Positions 16,709-28,704 are shown, numbered from the stretch's first letter. The stretch is DNA of 64,000 nucleotides from Dictyostelium firmibasis (GCA_036169595.1 CM069768.1:941001-1005000), one strand, 5' to 3'. Notes: a model not told the origin generated them from the letters alone. Made by a program: numbers and translations.

Positions 16709-16753
<45 letters not shown>

Positions 16754-16774
16754 AAAAAAAAGAATTTATAATAA
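16220..16774. other. Spacer between lipases 1 and 2
   Basis: AT-rich 3' flank and promoter containing T-tracts (about 16341-16400 and 16500-16550) and a long A-tract right before the next ATG (16696-16752). No gene is seen. Confidence 0.6.
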
Positions 16775-18271
16775 ATGTTTAATTTTAAAATTTCTTTATT
16801 TATAATTTTAAATTATATAATAATTATAAACAGTATAAAAATTAATAAAGATGGTGATTATATATTTGCATATTTTTCAGATATGGTGTATAGTCCAATA
16901 ACAGGAAATGAATATATGCAATTAAATGGTGAATGTTTGGAATGGGAAATAATTGTGGATCATAGTAGAATGGATATTTGGAAATCAAAATTTAGTAATA
17001 CTATTATTGTAACATTTAAAGGCACTGGAAATATTGAAGATTTAAAATCAGATATGGATTTAAAGTATACTCCATGTTTTTTTGTTAATAGTGATTTAGG
17101 TGGTTGTGGTTTAGTCCATAATGGATTTCAAGAGAAATATTATGAAATTGATTCTTTACTTTTAAATACAATGAAAAATTTAGATCAAAAATATGATATT
17201 TATTTCACAGGTCATTCATTAGGTGGATCAATTGCATTATTAGCCTCATTAGATTATGTTACAAATCATAATGAAATTAATATAAATTTCAATTCAATTA
17301 ATTGCATAACCTTTGGTCAACCATCAGTTGGTGATCAAGATTTTAATAAATTTGTAAATTTTAAATTAAATAAAATTCAATATCGTCGTTATGTAAATAT
17401 TAATAATAATGCTCAATTAGAGAATAGAGAAACTATGGAAGATCCGGTTGTTAATATTCTTTCACCACATCCAAATAATAGTCCAATTTTATTAAATTGT
17501 GATAATAATTGCCCAGCTTTATCATTTGGTTTACATTTTTTAGATTTATATAAGGATAAACTCTATAATGATAGTTACTCAAAATGTAATTCAAATTGTA
17601 ATTATTTATTTCAATCACCTAAAATATCAAAATATCAAGTATATCATTGTCCTTCAACTTCAAAATCAATTATTAAAGGTTATTTCAATAATGGTAATAG
17701 TTACTTTTCTGATAAATATTCAGTTTGTCTTTTTACAGGAAAAGATGAGTATAATAATTATGCATATAGTCAAAACAATATTTGTGGAGGTAAAGTTGGA
17801 AAATCTAATATTCTAATTGATAAAACTACAAACTCAATGGAATTTGAAAAAACTGTAACAGGTTCGGATTTATTTATTGTAGTCGAAAACCATAATTTAT
17901 TTTTTTCAACTTCAACTTTAAATTTCAATATTTCTTTTATTAGTACACTCGAAACTCCACAAACACCAAAAGATTTATCATGTAAAATAGTTTCAAATAA
18001 ACAAAACTCAATAGACATTTTAGTGAACTTCAAATCAACTAATATTCCATCATTAACACAACAAACAATTAAATATAATATATATGTTAGTGAAGTTGGA
18101 AAAGATTGGAATAAATACGAATTCATTGAACCATTATCTTTAAAAAATGTTAACGAAATTTTGAAAAATGTTTCAAAATTAGGGGACTACAGTATTGTAT
18201 CTACTAGCGACAATGGAATAGAATCAAAAACCTCTAATTATTGTTTTATTAATTCTTTAGATATATTCTAA
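16775..18271 (+). CDS. Secreted class 3 lipase, paralog 2
   Basis: Single exon, 498 residues, collinear with paralog 1 from the signal peptide (residues 1-20) through the hydrolase domain to the fibronectin-III-like C-terminal domain. Motifs: oxyanion region TFKGTGNIED, elbow GHSLGG (Ser148), FGQPSVGD, acid candidate in MEDPVVN and base candidate in FGLHFLDLY; the complete catalytic set is preserved. The Cys pattern of the lumenal domain matches paralog 1. The start is the first ATG after a long poly(A) leader and is immediately followed by the signal sequence. It is probably an active secreted or lysosomal lipase; the substrate is unknown. Confidence 0.92.
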   Translation: MFNFKISLFIILNYIIIINSIKINKDGDYIFAYFSDMVYSPITGNEYMQLNGECLEWEIIVDHSRMDIWKSKFSNTIIVTFKGTGNIEDLKSDMDLKYTPCFFVNSDLGGCGLVHNGFQEKYYEIDSLLLNTMKNLDQKYDIYFTGHSLGGSIALLASLDYVTNHNEININFNSINCITFGQPSVGDQDFNKFVNFKLNKIQYRRYVNINNNAQLENRETMEDPVVNILSPHPNNSPILLNCDNNCPALSFGLHFLDLYKDKLYNDSYSKCNSNCNYLFQSPKISKYQVYHCPSTSKSIIKGYFNNGNSYFSDKYSVCLFTGKDEYNNYAYSQNNICGGKVGKSNILIDKTTNSMEFEKTVTGSDLFIVVENHNLFFSTSTLNFNISFISTLETPQTPKDLSCKIVSNKQNSIDILVNFKSTNIPSLTQQTIKYNIYVSEVGKDWNKYEFIEPLSLKNVNEILKNVSKLGDYSIVSTSDNGIESKTSNYCFINSLDIF

Positions 18272-18477
18272 AATAAATATTTATTATAATTCCATAAATT
18301 ATTTATTATCTAATAAAAAATTCAATAAAAATCTATATCTTTATATATTTTAAATAAAAAAGATAATAAGACTATTTGATAATTAAATAAAATATAATTT
18401 TTTTAATATAAAAAAAAAAAAAAAAAAAAAAAAGAAAATATAAAAAAAATATTATAATTTAATATTATTAAATTAAA

Positions 18478-20019
18478 ATGTATAAATTAAAGTATATAAT
18501 ATTCTTTTTTATATTAGAAATTAGTTTTTTAAATTTAATATTAGGTTCAAAAATAGGTAAAGAGGGTGACTATATATTTGCATACTTTTCAGATATAGTT
18601 TATAAAACAAATAATAAAGAATTCTCGAAATCTGAATTTATAAAAATAAATGGCGAATGTGTAGAATGGGAAATTGTTGTTAATGAAAAAAAATTAATGG
18701 TTTTCAAATCAAAATATACAAATAATTTAATATTTTCATTTCAAGGTACCCACAGTTTTGGTGATATGGCATCTGCAGTGGATTTTGAATTGTTTTCATG
18801 TTTTTTTTCTCAATCATCAGGTAAAGGTTGTGGTAATATTCATTTTGGATTTCAAGATCAATTTAATTTCTATCAAAATTTAATGCTATCAATTATTGAT
18901 TATTTAGATCAACCATATGATATTTATTTTACAGGTCACTCTGCAGGAGGTGCTGTTGCCTTATTAGCTTCATTATTTTATTCAAACGAAAAAAATTTAA
19001 AAAATATTGAATCTATAAATTGTATAACATTTGGACAACCTGCAATAGGAGATGATGAGTTTAATAATTTCTTTTTAAAGTCTTTAAAAAAAATTAACTA
19101 CAGAAGGTATATAAATGTAGAAAATAATCCAACTTTTCACAAATCATACTCTCAAGATCCAATAATTAATATTATGTCAACAGTAAATGTATATCATCCC
19201 AAATTTTCAAGTGATTCGACAATTTTTTTAAAATGTAAAAGACATTTTTGCCCAAAGTTTTCTCTTGGTTTACACTCATCAGATTTATATTTATTAAATT
19301 TATATAATCATAACTATTCTCAATGTAATATTAATTGTAGATTTGTTGAACAAAATGCAAAATTTTTAAAATTTAGAGAATATCGTTGTATGGTTAAAAA
19401 TGAAAGTGTATTAACTGGTATTTTTAATCCAAAAGGTATTCTACCAGATAAATATTCAGTTTGTTTATTTACATCTAAAAAACAATATAAACATTATGAA
19501 TTTTCATTATTTAAAAGTTGTAATGTTAATTACTATAAAGATTATGAAGACCCAGAGATATTAATTGATAAAGTTGAACATAAAAAGGAATTCTCTAAGA
19601 AGCTTTTTAACTATAAGGAATTAATTGTAACTGTTGAAAATCATAATTCAATTTTGGGAACCTCTTCATTTGCTTATAATTTATCTTTTATCAACCCTTT
19701 ACCAACGTTAAAACCCCCAACTAATTTATCAGCAAGTATTATTAGTGTAAAAAATGATTTACTTTATATTCAAGTTAATTTTAATATTGAAGATGAAAAA
19801 AATATAAATAATAATAATACAAATTATAATATTTTTATAAGTAATGTTGGTCAGAATTGGATCAAATACAAACAAACGATTGAACCTTGGGATAAAAAAA
19901 ATTATATTTCTAAAATTATAAATGACATACCAAAAGGAATGTATAGTATTGTTGTATTTTCAGAATGTAATGGAATCCAATCTCCTCCTTCTAATATTGC
20001 ATTTTTAAAATACATATAA
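18478..20019 (+). CDS. Secreted class 3 lipase, paralog 3
   Basis: Single exon, 513 residues. The signal peptide spans residues 1-23. Oxyanion strand SFQGTHSFGD; elbow GHSAGG (Ser155), a permitted GxSxG variant; FGQPAIGD; acid candidate in SQDPIIN; base candidate in LGLHSSDLY. The C-terminal fibronectin-III-like domain starts near PPTNLSASI. It is more diverged than paralogs 1 and 2 and richer in Lys/Phe, but catalytically complete by inspection. Only about 200 bases separate it from paralog 2, so its promoter must be compact. Confidence 0.92.
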   Translation: MYKLKYIIFFFILEISFLNLILGSKIGKEGDYIFAYFSDIVYKTNNKEFSKSEFIKINGECVEWEIVVNEKKLMVFKSKYTNNLIFSFQGTHSFGDMASAVDFELFSCFFSQSSGKGCGNIHFGFQDQFNFYQNLMLSIIDYLDQPYDIYFTGHSAGGAVALLASLFYSNEKNLKNIESINCITFGQPAIGDDEFNNFFLKSLKKINYRRYINVENNPTFHKSYSQDPIINIMSTVNVYHPKFSSDSTIFLKCKRHFCPKFSLGLHSSDLYLLNLYNHNYSQCNINCRFVEQNAKFLKFREYRCMVKNESVLTGIFNPKGILPDKYSVCLFTSKKQYKHYEFSLFKSCNVNYYKDYEDPEILIDKVEHKKEFSKKLFNYKELIVTVENHNSILGTSSFAYNLSFINPLPTLKPPTNLSASIISVKNDLLYIQVNFNIEDEKNINNNNTNYNIFISNVGQNWIKYKQTIEPWDKKNYISKIINDIPKGMYSIVVFSECNGIQSPPSNIAFLKYI

Positions 20020-20364
20020 TATACCATCTAATATGATTAAAATAAACAATTTACCTATCAAATTTTAAATAAGAAATTTTTTTAATAATTAAAATATTTG
20101 TTTTATTAATTATTTTACTCAATCGATTTTTTGTTGTCATCTTTTTCTATTAATTTTAACAATAAAATATTTAGATTAATTAAGAAAAATTTAATAGATC
20201 TATGGACTTTTAGATTTTTATATTTGAGATTTCTTTTTTTTGTTTTTTTCCCAAATTAAGAATTATTTTTTATTATTTACAAAAAAAAAAAAAACACACA
20301 AAAACAGCTGAAAAAAAAAAAAAAAAAAAAATTATTTGTTTCATTTTAATTTTCAATAAATGAA
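20020..20364. other. Spacer between lipases 3 and 4
   Basis: AT-rich flank with A-tracts at about 20280-20330 leading into the next start codon region. No gene is visible. Confidence 0.6.
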
Positions 20365-21846
20365 ATGTTTTTTAAAATAATAATTTTTTTAAATTTTATA
20401 AATTTATTAATAAATTTTAATGTATGTAATGGTTCGATAATTGAAAAAAATGGGGATTATTTATTTGCATACTTTTCAGATTTAATTTATGACCCATTGG
20501 CTGTAAAACAAAATCAATTTCTTTCAATAGGAAATGAATGTTTAGAGTGGGAAGTTGTATGGGACAGTTCCAAAATTTTAGCATACAAATCTTATAAAAC
20601 AGATAATTTAATAATTTCTTTTAAATCAAATAATAACATTAACATTGAAGATAATGCATATTATTTCAAAGCTGACTGTTTTATTGATCCAAAAGGATGT
20701 GGACAAGTTCGTAATGGTTTTCAAGGTGAATATTATGACATCTATGATCAATTATATAGCTTAATTGAAAGTTGTAAAAAACCATATGATATTTATTTTA
20801 CTGGTCATTCAGTCGGTGGTGTAATTGCATTCTTTGCAATGTTAGATATCTCAATACAACGATTTAATGAAAAATATATAAAATCAATAACATGTATAAC
20901 TTTTGGCCAACCTGCAATAGGTGATGATAAATTTTTAGATTACGTTAAATTAAATAATAATAAATTTACATATCGTAGATATGTAACTTTATCATTTAAC
21001 AATACCATAAGATTAACAGATCCATATGTTTCCAATACAATCTTTAAACATTCTATTAATAATACAGTTTATTTAAAAAATCAAAACCATCAAATTTTTT
21101 CAAATAACGAATTACATTTTTTAGATGTATATTTAGAGAATTTAAAAAATGAGGAATTCTCATTATGTAATAATAACTGTAAATTTAAAAAGGATAATGC
21201 TTTTATAAATTTCCGTGAATATCATCAATCTTCTTGTGATGTTAATGGTAATACTGAAATTACAATGTCAATTAATCCATTAGAATCTGGGTTTCAACCA
21301 TTTACATACTCAGTTTGTTTATTAGAATCTAAAGAAGCATATAACTATTATAAATATAGTACAATGAGAAGTTGTAGTATTAGATATGGCCAAACATCAA
21401 CAATTTTATTGGATAGAATTAATAATAAATATCAATTTAGCCAAAAAGCAAATGGTAAACATGTTTATATAATCATTGAAAATCAAAATCTTGACAATGG
21501 AAACTACTCATTAACATATAATCTTTCATTTTCAAACCAACTACAACAACCATTACCACCACAAATAATCAATTGCACAATCGAAAAACAATATTATTAC
21601 TCAATGAATGTTTCAATTTCTTTCAAATCAAACTCTTTTTCAAATGAAACTAGTGATCAAATTATAAAATACGTTGTTTATTTTAGTAAATCTGATAATA
21701 CTTGGTTAAGATATAAAATAAGCAAATCAATAAATACTGAATATGTTACAATGAATTATAATATCCCGAATGGAAAATATAGTGTAATCATTACATCTTA
21801 TAATGGCATAGAATCTAAACCATCAAATATTGGTTTTATTCATTAA
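20365..21846 (+). CDS. Class 3 lipase-like protein, paralog 4, with altered oxyanion loop
   Basis: Single exon, 493 residues. The signal peptide spans residues 1-23. The nucleophile elbow GHSVGG (Ser149), FGQPAIGD, an acid candidate in LTDPYVS and a base candidate in NELHFLDVY remain. However, the oxyanion-hole strand, RGT/KGT/QGT in the other three paralogs, reads SFKSNNNINIED here and has lost the Gly-Thr pair. The C-terminal fibronectin-III-like domain (from PPQIINCTI) is intact, and the frame is unbroken, so this is not a pseudogene. It may have reduced or altered activity. It lies at the 3' end of the array and converges with the GNAT-repeat gene only 90 bases away. Confidence 0.88.
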   Translation: MFFKIIIFLNFINLLINFNVCNGSIIEKNGDYLFAYFSDLIYDPLAVKQNQFLSIGNECLEWEVVWDSSKILAYKSYKTDNLIISFKSNNNINIEDNAYYFKADCFIDPKGCGQVRNGFQGEYYDIYDQLYSLIESCKKPYDIYFTGHSVGGVIAFFAMLDISIQRFNEKYIKSITCITFGQPAIGDDKFLDYVKLNNNKFTYRRYVTLSFNNTIRLTDPYVSNTIFKHSINNTVYLKNQNHQIFSNNELHFLDVYLENLKNEEFSLCNNNCKFKKDNAFINFREYHQSSCDVNGNTEITMSINPLESGFQPFTYSVCLLESKEAYNYYKYSTMRSCSIRYGQTSTILLDRINNKYQFSQKANGKHVYIIIENQNLDNGNYSLTYNLSFSNQLQQPLPPQIINCTIEKQYYYSMNVSISFKSNSFSNETSDQIIKYVVYFSKSDNTWLRYKISKSINTEYVTMNYNIPNGKYSVIITSYNGIESKPSNIGFIH

Positions 21847-21936
21847 AACAAAAAAAAAAAAAAAAAAAAAATTAAAATAAAAATCTACAAACATACAATT
21901 TATTTAAAAATTTTTAGATGGGAATGCAATTTTTAT

Positions 21937-24900
21937 TTATTTATCTAATGTCACTCTTTGAACTAAAGTTGAATTACTTAAATTTGATGGATAGAGAGTT
22001 GGTGATAAAGGTATATTTGAAGGAAAATTTCCATTTTTTGATTGAGGTGATAAAATTGGTGAATCTGGTGCTGATGAACCATTACCATCTGGTGTTGAAA
22101 CTTTTAATAAATTTTTATTATTTGTTGAATTTTCATTATCATAATTATTAGTTAGATTATTTGGGTTTGGTAATGGTGGTAATGATGATTTTTTATCGGC
22201 ACTATTGTAAATACTACCACTTGAATTTAAACTGTTGCCACCTAAATTTGTACCAGTCGTTAATTGCTGTTGTTTTTGTTGTAATTGTTGTTGATTTTGA
22301 ATTTCTCTTAAATGTACAGGGTTTGGAGAAGAATAACTAATATTTAAATTATTGAAAGAATTTGAAAAGTTTATATGTGGTAACGTACTACTATTATTTG
22401 GATTAATTGAGTTTTGGTCGATTCTATGCTTAATCCAAGGCAAATCTAAGCAATGGAAATAATCATTATCATCCAATTGTTCCATCATTCTAAGATAACA
22501 TGGATCTGATTCAAAGTTGTAACCAATCAAACCACACTCATCCTCCCACAAGGTTGTTATGAATGAACGTAATAAAGAAGATGGGACAAATGGTTGAATT
22601 TCGCTGCCAACACCATGTTTTGGAATACGTGGGGTCAATAGAACGGTTAAACAAACATTATTTGATTTAGGATTTCTAAGAGAGGTTGGTGGTTGATAAT
22701 ATTCGAAATCTAATAAACGGAAACCCTTATTGAAAAGGAAAACATGACTTAATGATGAATCAGATTCACCAGATTGTGTTGGTAAGAACATTACCTCTAA
22801 GAAAATTGCATTACAACCGGCTATATGACCTTTTTGTTTTGCATTTTGATCGAGAATTGTAAGAGTACGTAAAATTAAATCAGTACCAATACCTTTACCT
22901 GACCAACGTTGGTTTACAACCAAATATGTCACCAATGCTGTATTTGTCTCTGGATAGTATTCAAACACCAACCCACCAATAATATATTTATGACCTTTAC
23001 CTTTATGTTCACCTGGTAAACCCAATGTCAATAGAACGTGAAGATCACAAATATTTGGATCGTCACGACCTTCTGTCGATAGAGCTTTATGCCAATTCTC
23101 CAATGGCTCCAATTCATCTGATGTGCCAAACTGAGTGATCATATACTTTTTATAGAAAGCATCCAATAACTCCTCATCATAATCTTCCCAAAGATCGACA
23201 ATCATCCAATCTTTACCATCGCCCCATGGTAAATCCAATAATGGTACACGTTCTCTGATCTCCAATTGATCCAATGACATTGTGAAATCAACATCTTGAC
23301 TTGGTCTAACTGATAGACGTGAATTACGGAATGCATTTTCCCATTGTGATGAAATGAAATTCTTTAATAAAACATTTGGCAGGTAATATTGTTTCTTACC
23401 ATTGACATCTTGATATGGAATATGAGGAGTTAGATAGACTGTTAACAACAATACACCACGTAATTTTTCAAAACCTTGGAAAAGTGGTGGCATAATATAT
23501 TCGAAATCAAGCATTCTAAAACCCATTTTATAATAGATTGTATGTCTCATACGTGGATCCATAACATCTTGTTGAACCGTTACTTTTTCAGCTGAATTTG
23601 TCTCTAAGAAAATGCAATTACAACCTGCCAATTGACCACGAGTTTTTGCATGTTTATCTAATAATTCAACGGCACGCTCAACTAATATACCTGCTAAACC
23701 TTGACCTCTAGATGAACGATGTACAACCAAATATGAGAGTAAACCACAATTTGTATTTGAAAAGTATTCAAAGATAATACCAGCACCAATGGTTGGTTGT
23801 AAATCGGATGAATCCGTTGGCCATCTCAATGCTAATAAAACATGAACCTCTGATAAATGTGGATTAAATGACTCTCTTCTTTCATCAGAGAGGGCATTAA
23901 TGAAATTTGATAATGGTTCCAATTCGTTTTTCATTGGGAAATTTGGTAACATTAGTTCATTATAAAAACGAACCATAAGATCTTCGTCATAATCGTCTCT
24001 AAGATCGACCAATGTCCACGGTTTACTTGCACCCCATGGAAGATCTAATAGTGGTATTTTTTCACGATATTCAAATTGCTCAACCATTCTCACATAGTCA
24101 GAGTCTCTTTGTGGTTGTTTTGTAATTTTTTTAGTTGCTATTGCATTCTTCCAAAGTACAGTTATGAAATTCTTTAAAACGCTACTTGGTAAATAATATT
24201 TACCCTCTTCCAATGGCATTTTGGGAATATGTTCAGTTAGATAAACGGTGAGAAGGAAATGTTTCAACTTTGGATAACTTAAGGCTAATGGGGGTGCAAC
24301 ATATTCAAAATCTATCAATCTAAATCCAATTTGATGATAGATTGAATGTCTCATACGTGGATCGACAACATCTTGTTTCAATGTTACCTTTTCGCCACTA
24401 TACACTTCCAAAAAGATTGCATTACAACCTGGTAAGAAACCTTGACTCTTTGCATTTTGATTAAGGATTTCAATGGCTGTCTCTACTAAAATTCTATCTA
24501 AGCCTTTACCTTTAAAAGTTTTTTGAACGATTAAATAGGTCAATAGACCACAATTGTTTGCAGAGAAATATTCAAAGATGATAACACCTTCAATGATTGG
24601 TTGAGAACTATTGTCACTCCATCTAAGTGCCAATAATATATGAAGATCAGAGATATTTGGATCGTCACGATTCTCAGATGTAAATGCTTGTAACCAATTG
24701 TCCAATGGCTCCAATTCATGTTTGTTTGAAAAATTTGGTATCATAATCTCTTTGTAAAGACGTTCCAATAACTCTTGGTCATAATCCTCCCATAGATCAA
24801 CCAATGTCCATGGTTTACCAGCGTCCCATGGTAAATCTAATAATGGAATACGTTCACGAAGTTCAATCTGTTCAATCATACGTTGATACTCCAAGTAGGT

Positions 24901-27214
24901 ATTTGGCGAGTTTTTAATTTGTTCGGAACCAAAAGCATTATTCCATTGGAGTTCAACAAATAGTTTCAATAGATTGGATGGAATGAATGGACGATCACCT
25001 TTTTCATTTGATTTTGGAATTAATGGTGTTATGAATAATCCTAACATCATTTTCTTTGGTGCTGAATGAAAATCCAATGGTGGTATATAGAAATCGAAAT
25101 CCAATAACTTGAAGCCCATTTTAAACAATAACATATGATGTTGACAAATATCAACGGCATCAGGACTAACGGTTGAGGTTGGTGCATTTTTAATATGAAT
25201 GAAAATTGCATTGCAACCGGCTAAATTACCACGTTCTCTTGCGTTTGTATCTAAAATATCAAGTGCACTGTCGACTAATAAAATATCTAAACCATCGTTC
25301 AATGATGATCTATTCTTTTTCTGTATAATTAAATGAGTGAGTATACCACAATTTTGTTCTGTATGATATTCGAATACACAAAGACCATCGATGATTGGTG
25401 ATGATGAATTACCATCACCACGAAAGTCGGTTGGCCAACGTACTGCCAAAAGTACATGTACATCCGGTAGGTAAGAAGAATCATCACCTTCGGGTGACAT
25501 TGCTCTCAAAACATTACCAAGCCATGGAATTTCACTATGTTTCATGCTTGGTACCATCACCTCTCTATAACAACGCTCCAATAACTCTTCATCATAGTCC
25601 TCATAAAGATCTACCAATGTCCATGGTTTACCAGCACCCCATGGAAGATCTAACAATGGTATCTTTTCACGTAGCTCTATTTGTTCTAATGCTCTTCCAT
25701 ACTCTGGGTCTTCATCTGGTTTTCTATTGACTTTCTCTGTTAAATAGGATGTATCCCAAAGATCATATATGAAATTCTTTAGCAATACTGATGGTAGGTA
25801 ATATTTATCACCATCTAAACTACTTTGTGATGGTATATGTGGTGAAAGATATACTGTCAATAAGAGGTTATTTGATTTACCTAACCTCTTTAATGGTAGT
25901 TTTGTATAATCAAAATCTACCAATCTGAACCCAATCTTGTGCAAAATTGAATGTTGTTGTCTTGGATCAATTTGATTATTTTCTTGATGGACAACACCAC
26001 TGCCACCACTTGTAGAAACACTTAAAGCATTACTACTGCCACTGCTATTTTGACTTGATGCTGATTTTGTTTCAAAGAAAATTGCATTACAACCTGCTAA
26101 ATGACCATGAGAATGTGCATTTTTATCTAAAATTTCAATTGCTCTTTTAACTAACAATCCCTCTAATCCCTATAGAATATATTATAAAATAAAAAAAGGA
26201 AAAAAAAATTAATAAAAAAAAAGAAAAAAAAATTCTAAAAATTTTAAAAAAACTCTTACCATATTTCTAAATTTTTTTTGGATAATCATATGTAAAAATA
26301 AACCACAATTAATATTTGGATAATATTCAAATATAACACCAGCAATGATTTGAGTACGATTATTTAAAATTTGTGGAGGGGTTACTTTACCTGGTGTACC
26401 AATGATTGTTGAAGATGGAGAAGATGAAATGTTTGTATTTGTATTTATGAAAGGAATTGGTGTGGGACTAATTACAGCCGATGATGTTGTTGAATTTGAA
26501 TCAATACTGCCCATAGAAGAGGAAGATGAAGATAACTCCAAATCATCTGAAATTGGGGATTTTGGTGTTGTTGCTCTAGTTGCTGTTACTGTTGGTGTAG
26601 ATAATGGTGGTGTTGCAATTGGTATGGTTGTTGGTATCGATGCACTACTTGTTGATGACGATAGTTTAGTTGGTATATTAATACTATTTGATGTTGTAAC
26701 TATAATTGGTGTAGTTGGTGTTACTGTTGTTGCGGTTGTGTTACTATCGCCGCTAGTATTTCTTGGTGATGTGGTAGATGAAGAAGTAGCTGTAAATACC
26801 TCTGTTGAATTTTTAATAGTCTCTAAATCGCTTGCTTTAAAAGCTAATAATATATGTAAATCTGGAATATCAGGATTATTATGAGCTTCTGGTGACATGG
26901 CTTTATTCCAGTCATTTAGTGGTTGAACATCTGATGTATTAAAAGTTGTTTTTACCAACTCATTCCAAAATCTTTCTAAAAGATTTTGATCATATTTATC
27001 CCATAGATCGACAAATGCCCATTCATCCTCGTCTACGAAATCGGCTTGATTCTCTGCCCTGTTAAGAAAATTAAAAAATTAAAAAAATAATAGGTAAAAG
27101 AATGAGTAAAAAAAAAATAATAGTGTTAGTTTCTTTATGTTTTTTTTATTAAAAAAAAACCCATTATTTATTTTTATTAAGTACTTACTTATTATTATTT
27201 GGTGTGTTTGACAT
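21937..27214 (-). CDS. Giant protein of five tandem GNAT (N-acetyltransferase)-like repeats
   Basis: Three exons on minus: 27214..27189 (26 nt), 27058..26260 and 26169..21937, giving 1685 residues with all phases closed. Five units share one plan: LPWGAGKPWTLVDLWEDYDEELLER, DP(N)ISDLHVLLALRW, VIFEYFxxxNCGLLTYLVV, a GNAT motif A-like loop, LAGCNAIFLE, GFRLLDFEY.PPL and LLTVYLTPHIP. Units are about 263-271 residues apart, judged from the PW motif; unit 1 carries an extra Ser/Thr-rich insert of about 165 residues. The acetyl-CoA loop (Q/R-x-x-G-x-G/A) is good in unit 5 (RWSGKGIG) and unit 4 (RSSRGQGLA), fair in unit 3 (KGKGL), and decayed in units 1 and 2. The tail of about 150 residues is Asn/Gln/Ser-rich. 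There is no signal peptide or membrane segment. Substrate unknown; the GNAT assignment is by fold motif only. Confidence 0.82.
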
Positions 27215-27700
27215 TTTTTTTTATTTATTTATTTAATTTATAATCTTGGTGTTATAATTAATTTATTTTTCTTTTGGTGGAAATGAAAATTATTTGTAAT
27301 AATTGTGTGTGTATGAAGTTGTTGAAAATTATAATGAATTCTATTAGTAATAATCATTAAGGTGGTGAACTTTATTTCTTTGGTTTTATAAATTTTTTAT
27401 TTATTTTTTTAAATTTTCTTTGTTTTTTTTTTGTTTTTTTGTTTTTTTTTTTTTTGTTCTTTGTTTGTGTAATTGATGAAAAAAAAAAAATAATAATTTT
27501 TGTTTTTTTTTTTTTTTAATTTAATTTTTTTTTTTTTTTTTTTTTATTTTTTATTTTTTATTTTTTATTTTGTTTTCTTTTTTCCAATTTACAATATAAA
27601 AAAAGTGGTGTGATTTATAAACATAAAATAAAATGACCTCAAAAGAAATAATACTATTTGTTTATAAGAGAGATGTAAAAAAAAATTTTATTTTATTTTA

Positions 27701-27737
<37 letters not shown>

Positions 27738-28704
27738 TTTATTTTATTTTATTTTTTTTTTTTTGTTTTTTTTTTTTAAAAAAATATTATTATTTGTTTT
27801 TATTATCTATTTAACCCGGAGTATGATAAAGACTTATAAATCTTTTATGTAAAAGTAATGAAAAAAAAAAAAAAAAAAAAAAAAATGAAAAAAAAAATTA
27901 AATGAAAAAAAAAATGAAAAAAAATAAAAAAAAAAAACAAAAAAAAAAATTTGAAAAAAAATATATTGTTTTCTGGTTTCTATTGAATTCAATGAAAATT
28001 ATATAATTTTTTTTTTTTTTTTTTTCTAATTTATTATTTATATTTCTATTTAATATTGTATTATTAATTTTAAAGAGTTAAATATATATATATAAAAAAA
28101 AAAAAAATAATAAAAAAAAATTTGTATCATTAGTTTACTGGATAATCCTAAATGTTGATGGATGATGATCATAATGATTTTGCTAATGATAATCAAATAA
28201 TGATTATAAATAAGATTAATTTTTAATTTTTTAATATTATTTTTCTAAATTTATTTTTTTAAATTATATTATTTAAGTACCACCAAAAACATGGAATTCC
28301 ATGATGATAATAATAATTATTCATTTTACATATATTTAAATATATTTTAAAAAATGGGAAATATTTCCAAATGGAATTCAGATCAAATGATTACCCACAA
28401 AAACAAACCCAAATAATTTTTTTAAAATGAAATCATTAATTCCCAGGTCTTTAAAAAAGATATTTTTTTCTTAGCTTTTTAATGGTTTTTTTATTTTTTT
28501 TTTTTTTTTTTTTTTTTTTTATTTTTTATTTTTTTTTTTTTTTTTCGAAATTTTTGAGGGCTCACAAAAAACTCTCCCAACTTTTATTTTTTTTTTCTTT
28601 TCTTTTTTTTATAATAAAAGTTTAAAAAAAAATCTAATTTTAATTTTTTTTTTTTTTTTTTTTATTCATTCACAACAAAAAAAAAAAAAAATAGAAAAAG
28701 AAAA
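27215..28704. promoter_or_regulatory. Divergent promoter region of the GNAT-repeat and surface-protein genes
   Basis: 1.5 kb of AT-rich DNA with long T and A tracts. Within it, 28290-28376 holds a cluster of inverted repeats with GGAA/TTCC half-sites: the perfect palindrome CATGGAATTCCATG (28290-28303), the perfect palindrome GGAAATATTTCC (28357-28368) and the imperfect TTCCAAATGGAA (28365-28376). They lie about 330-415 bases upstream of the surface-protein ATG, and binding by a dimeric factor is plausible. No gene is found in this stretch. Confidence 0.4.

Noticed and set aside
28152-28229. Short plus-strand frame MLMDDDHNDFANDNQ
   Set aside because: Only about 25 codons of AT-simple sequence in promoter DNA; no splice partner.
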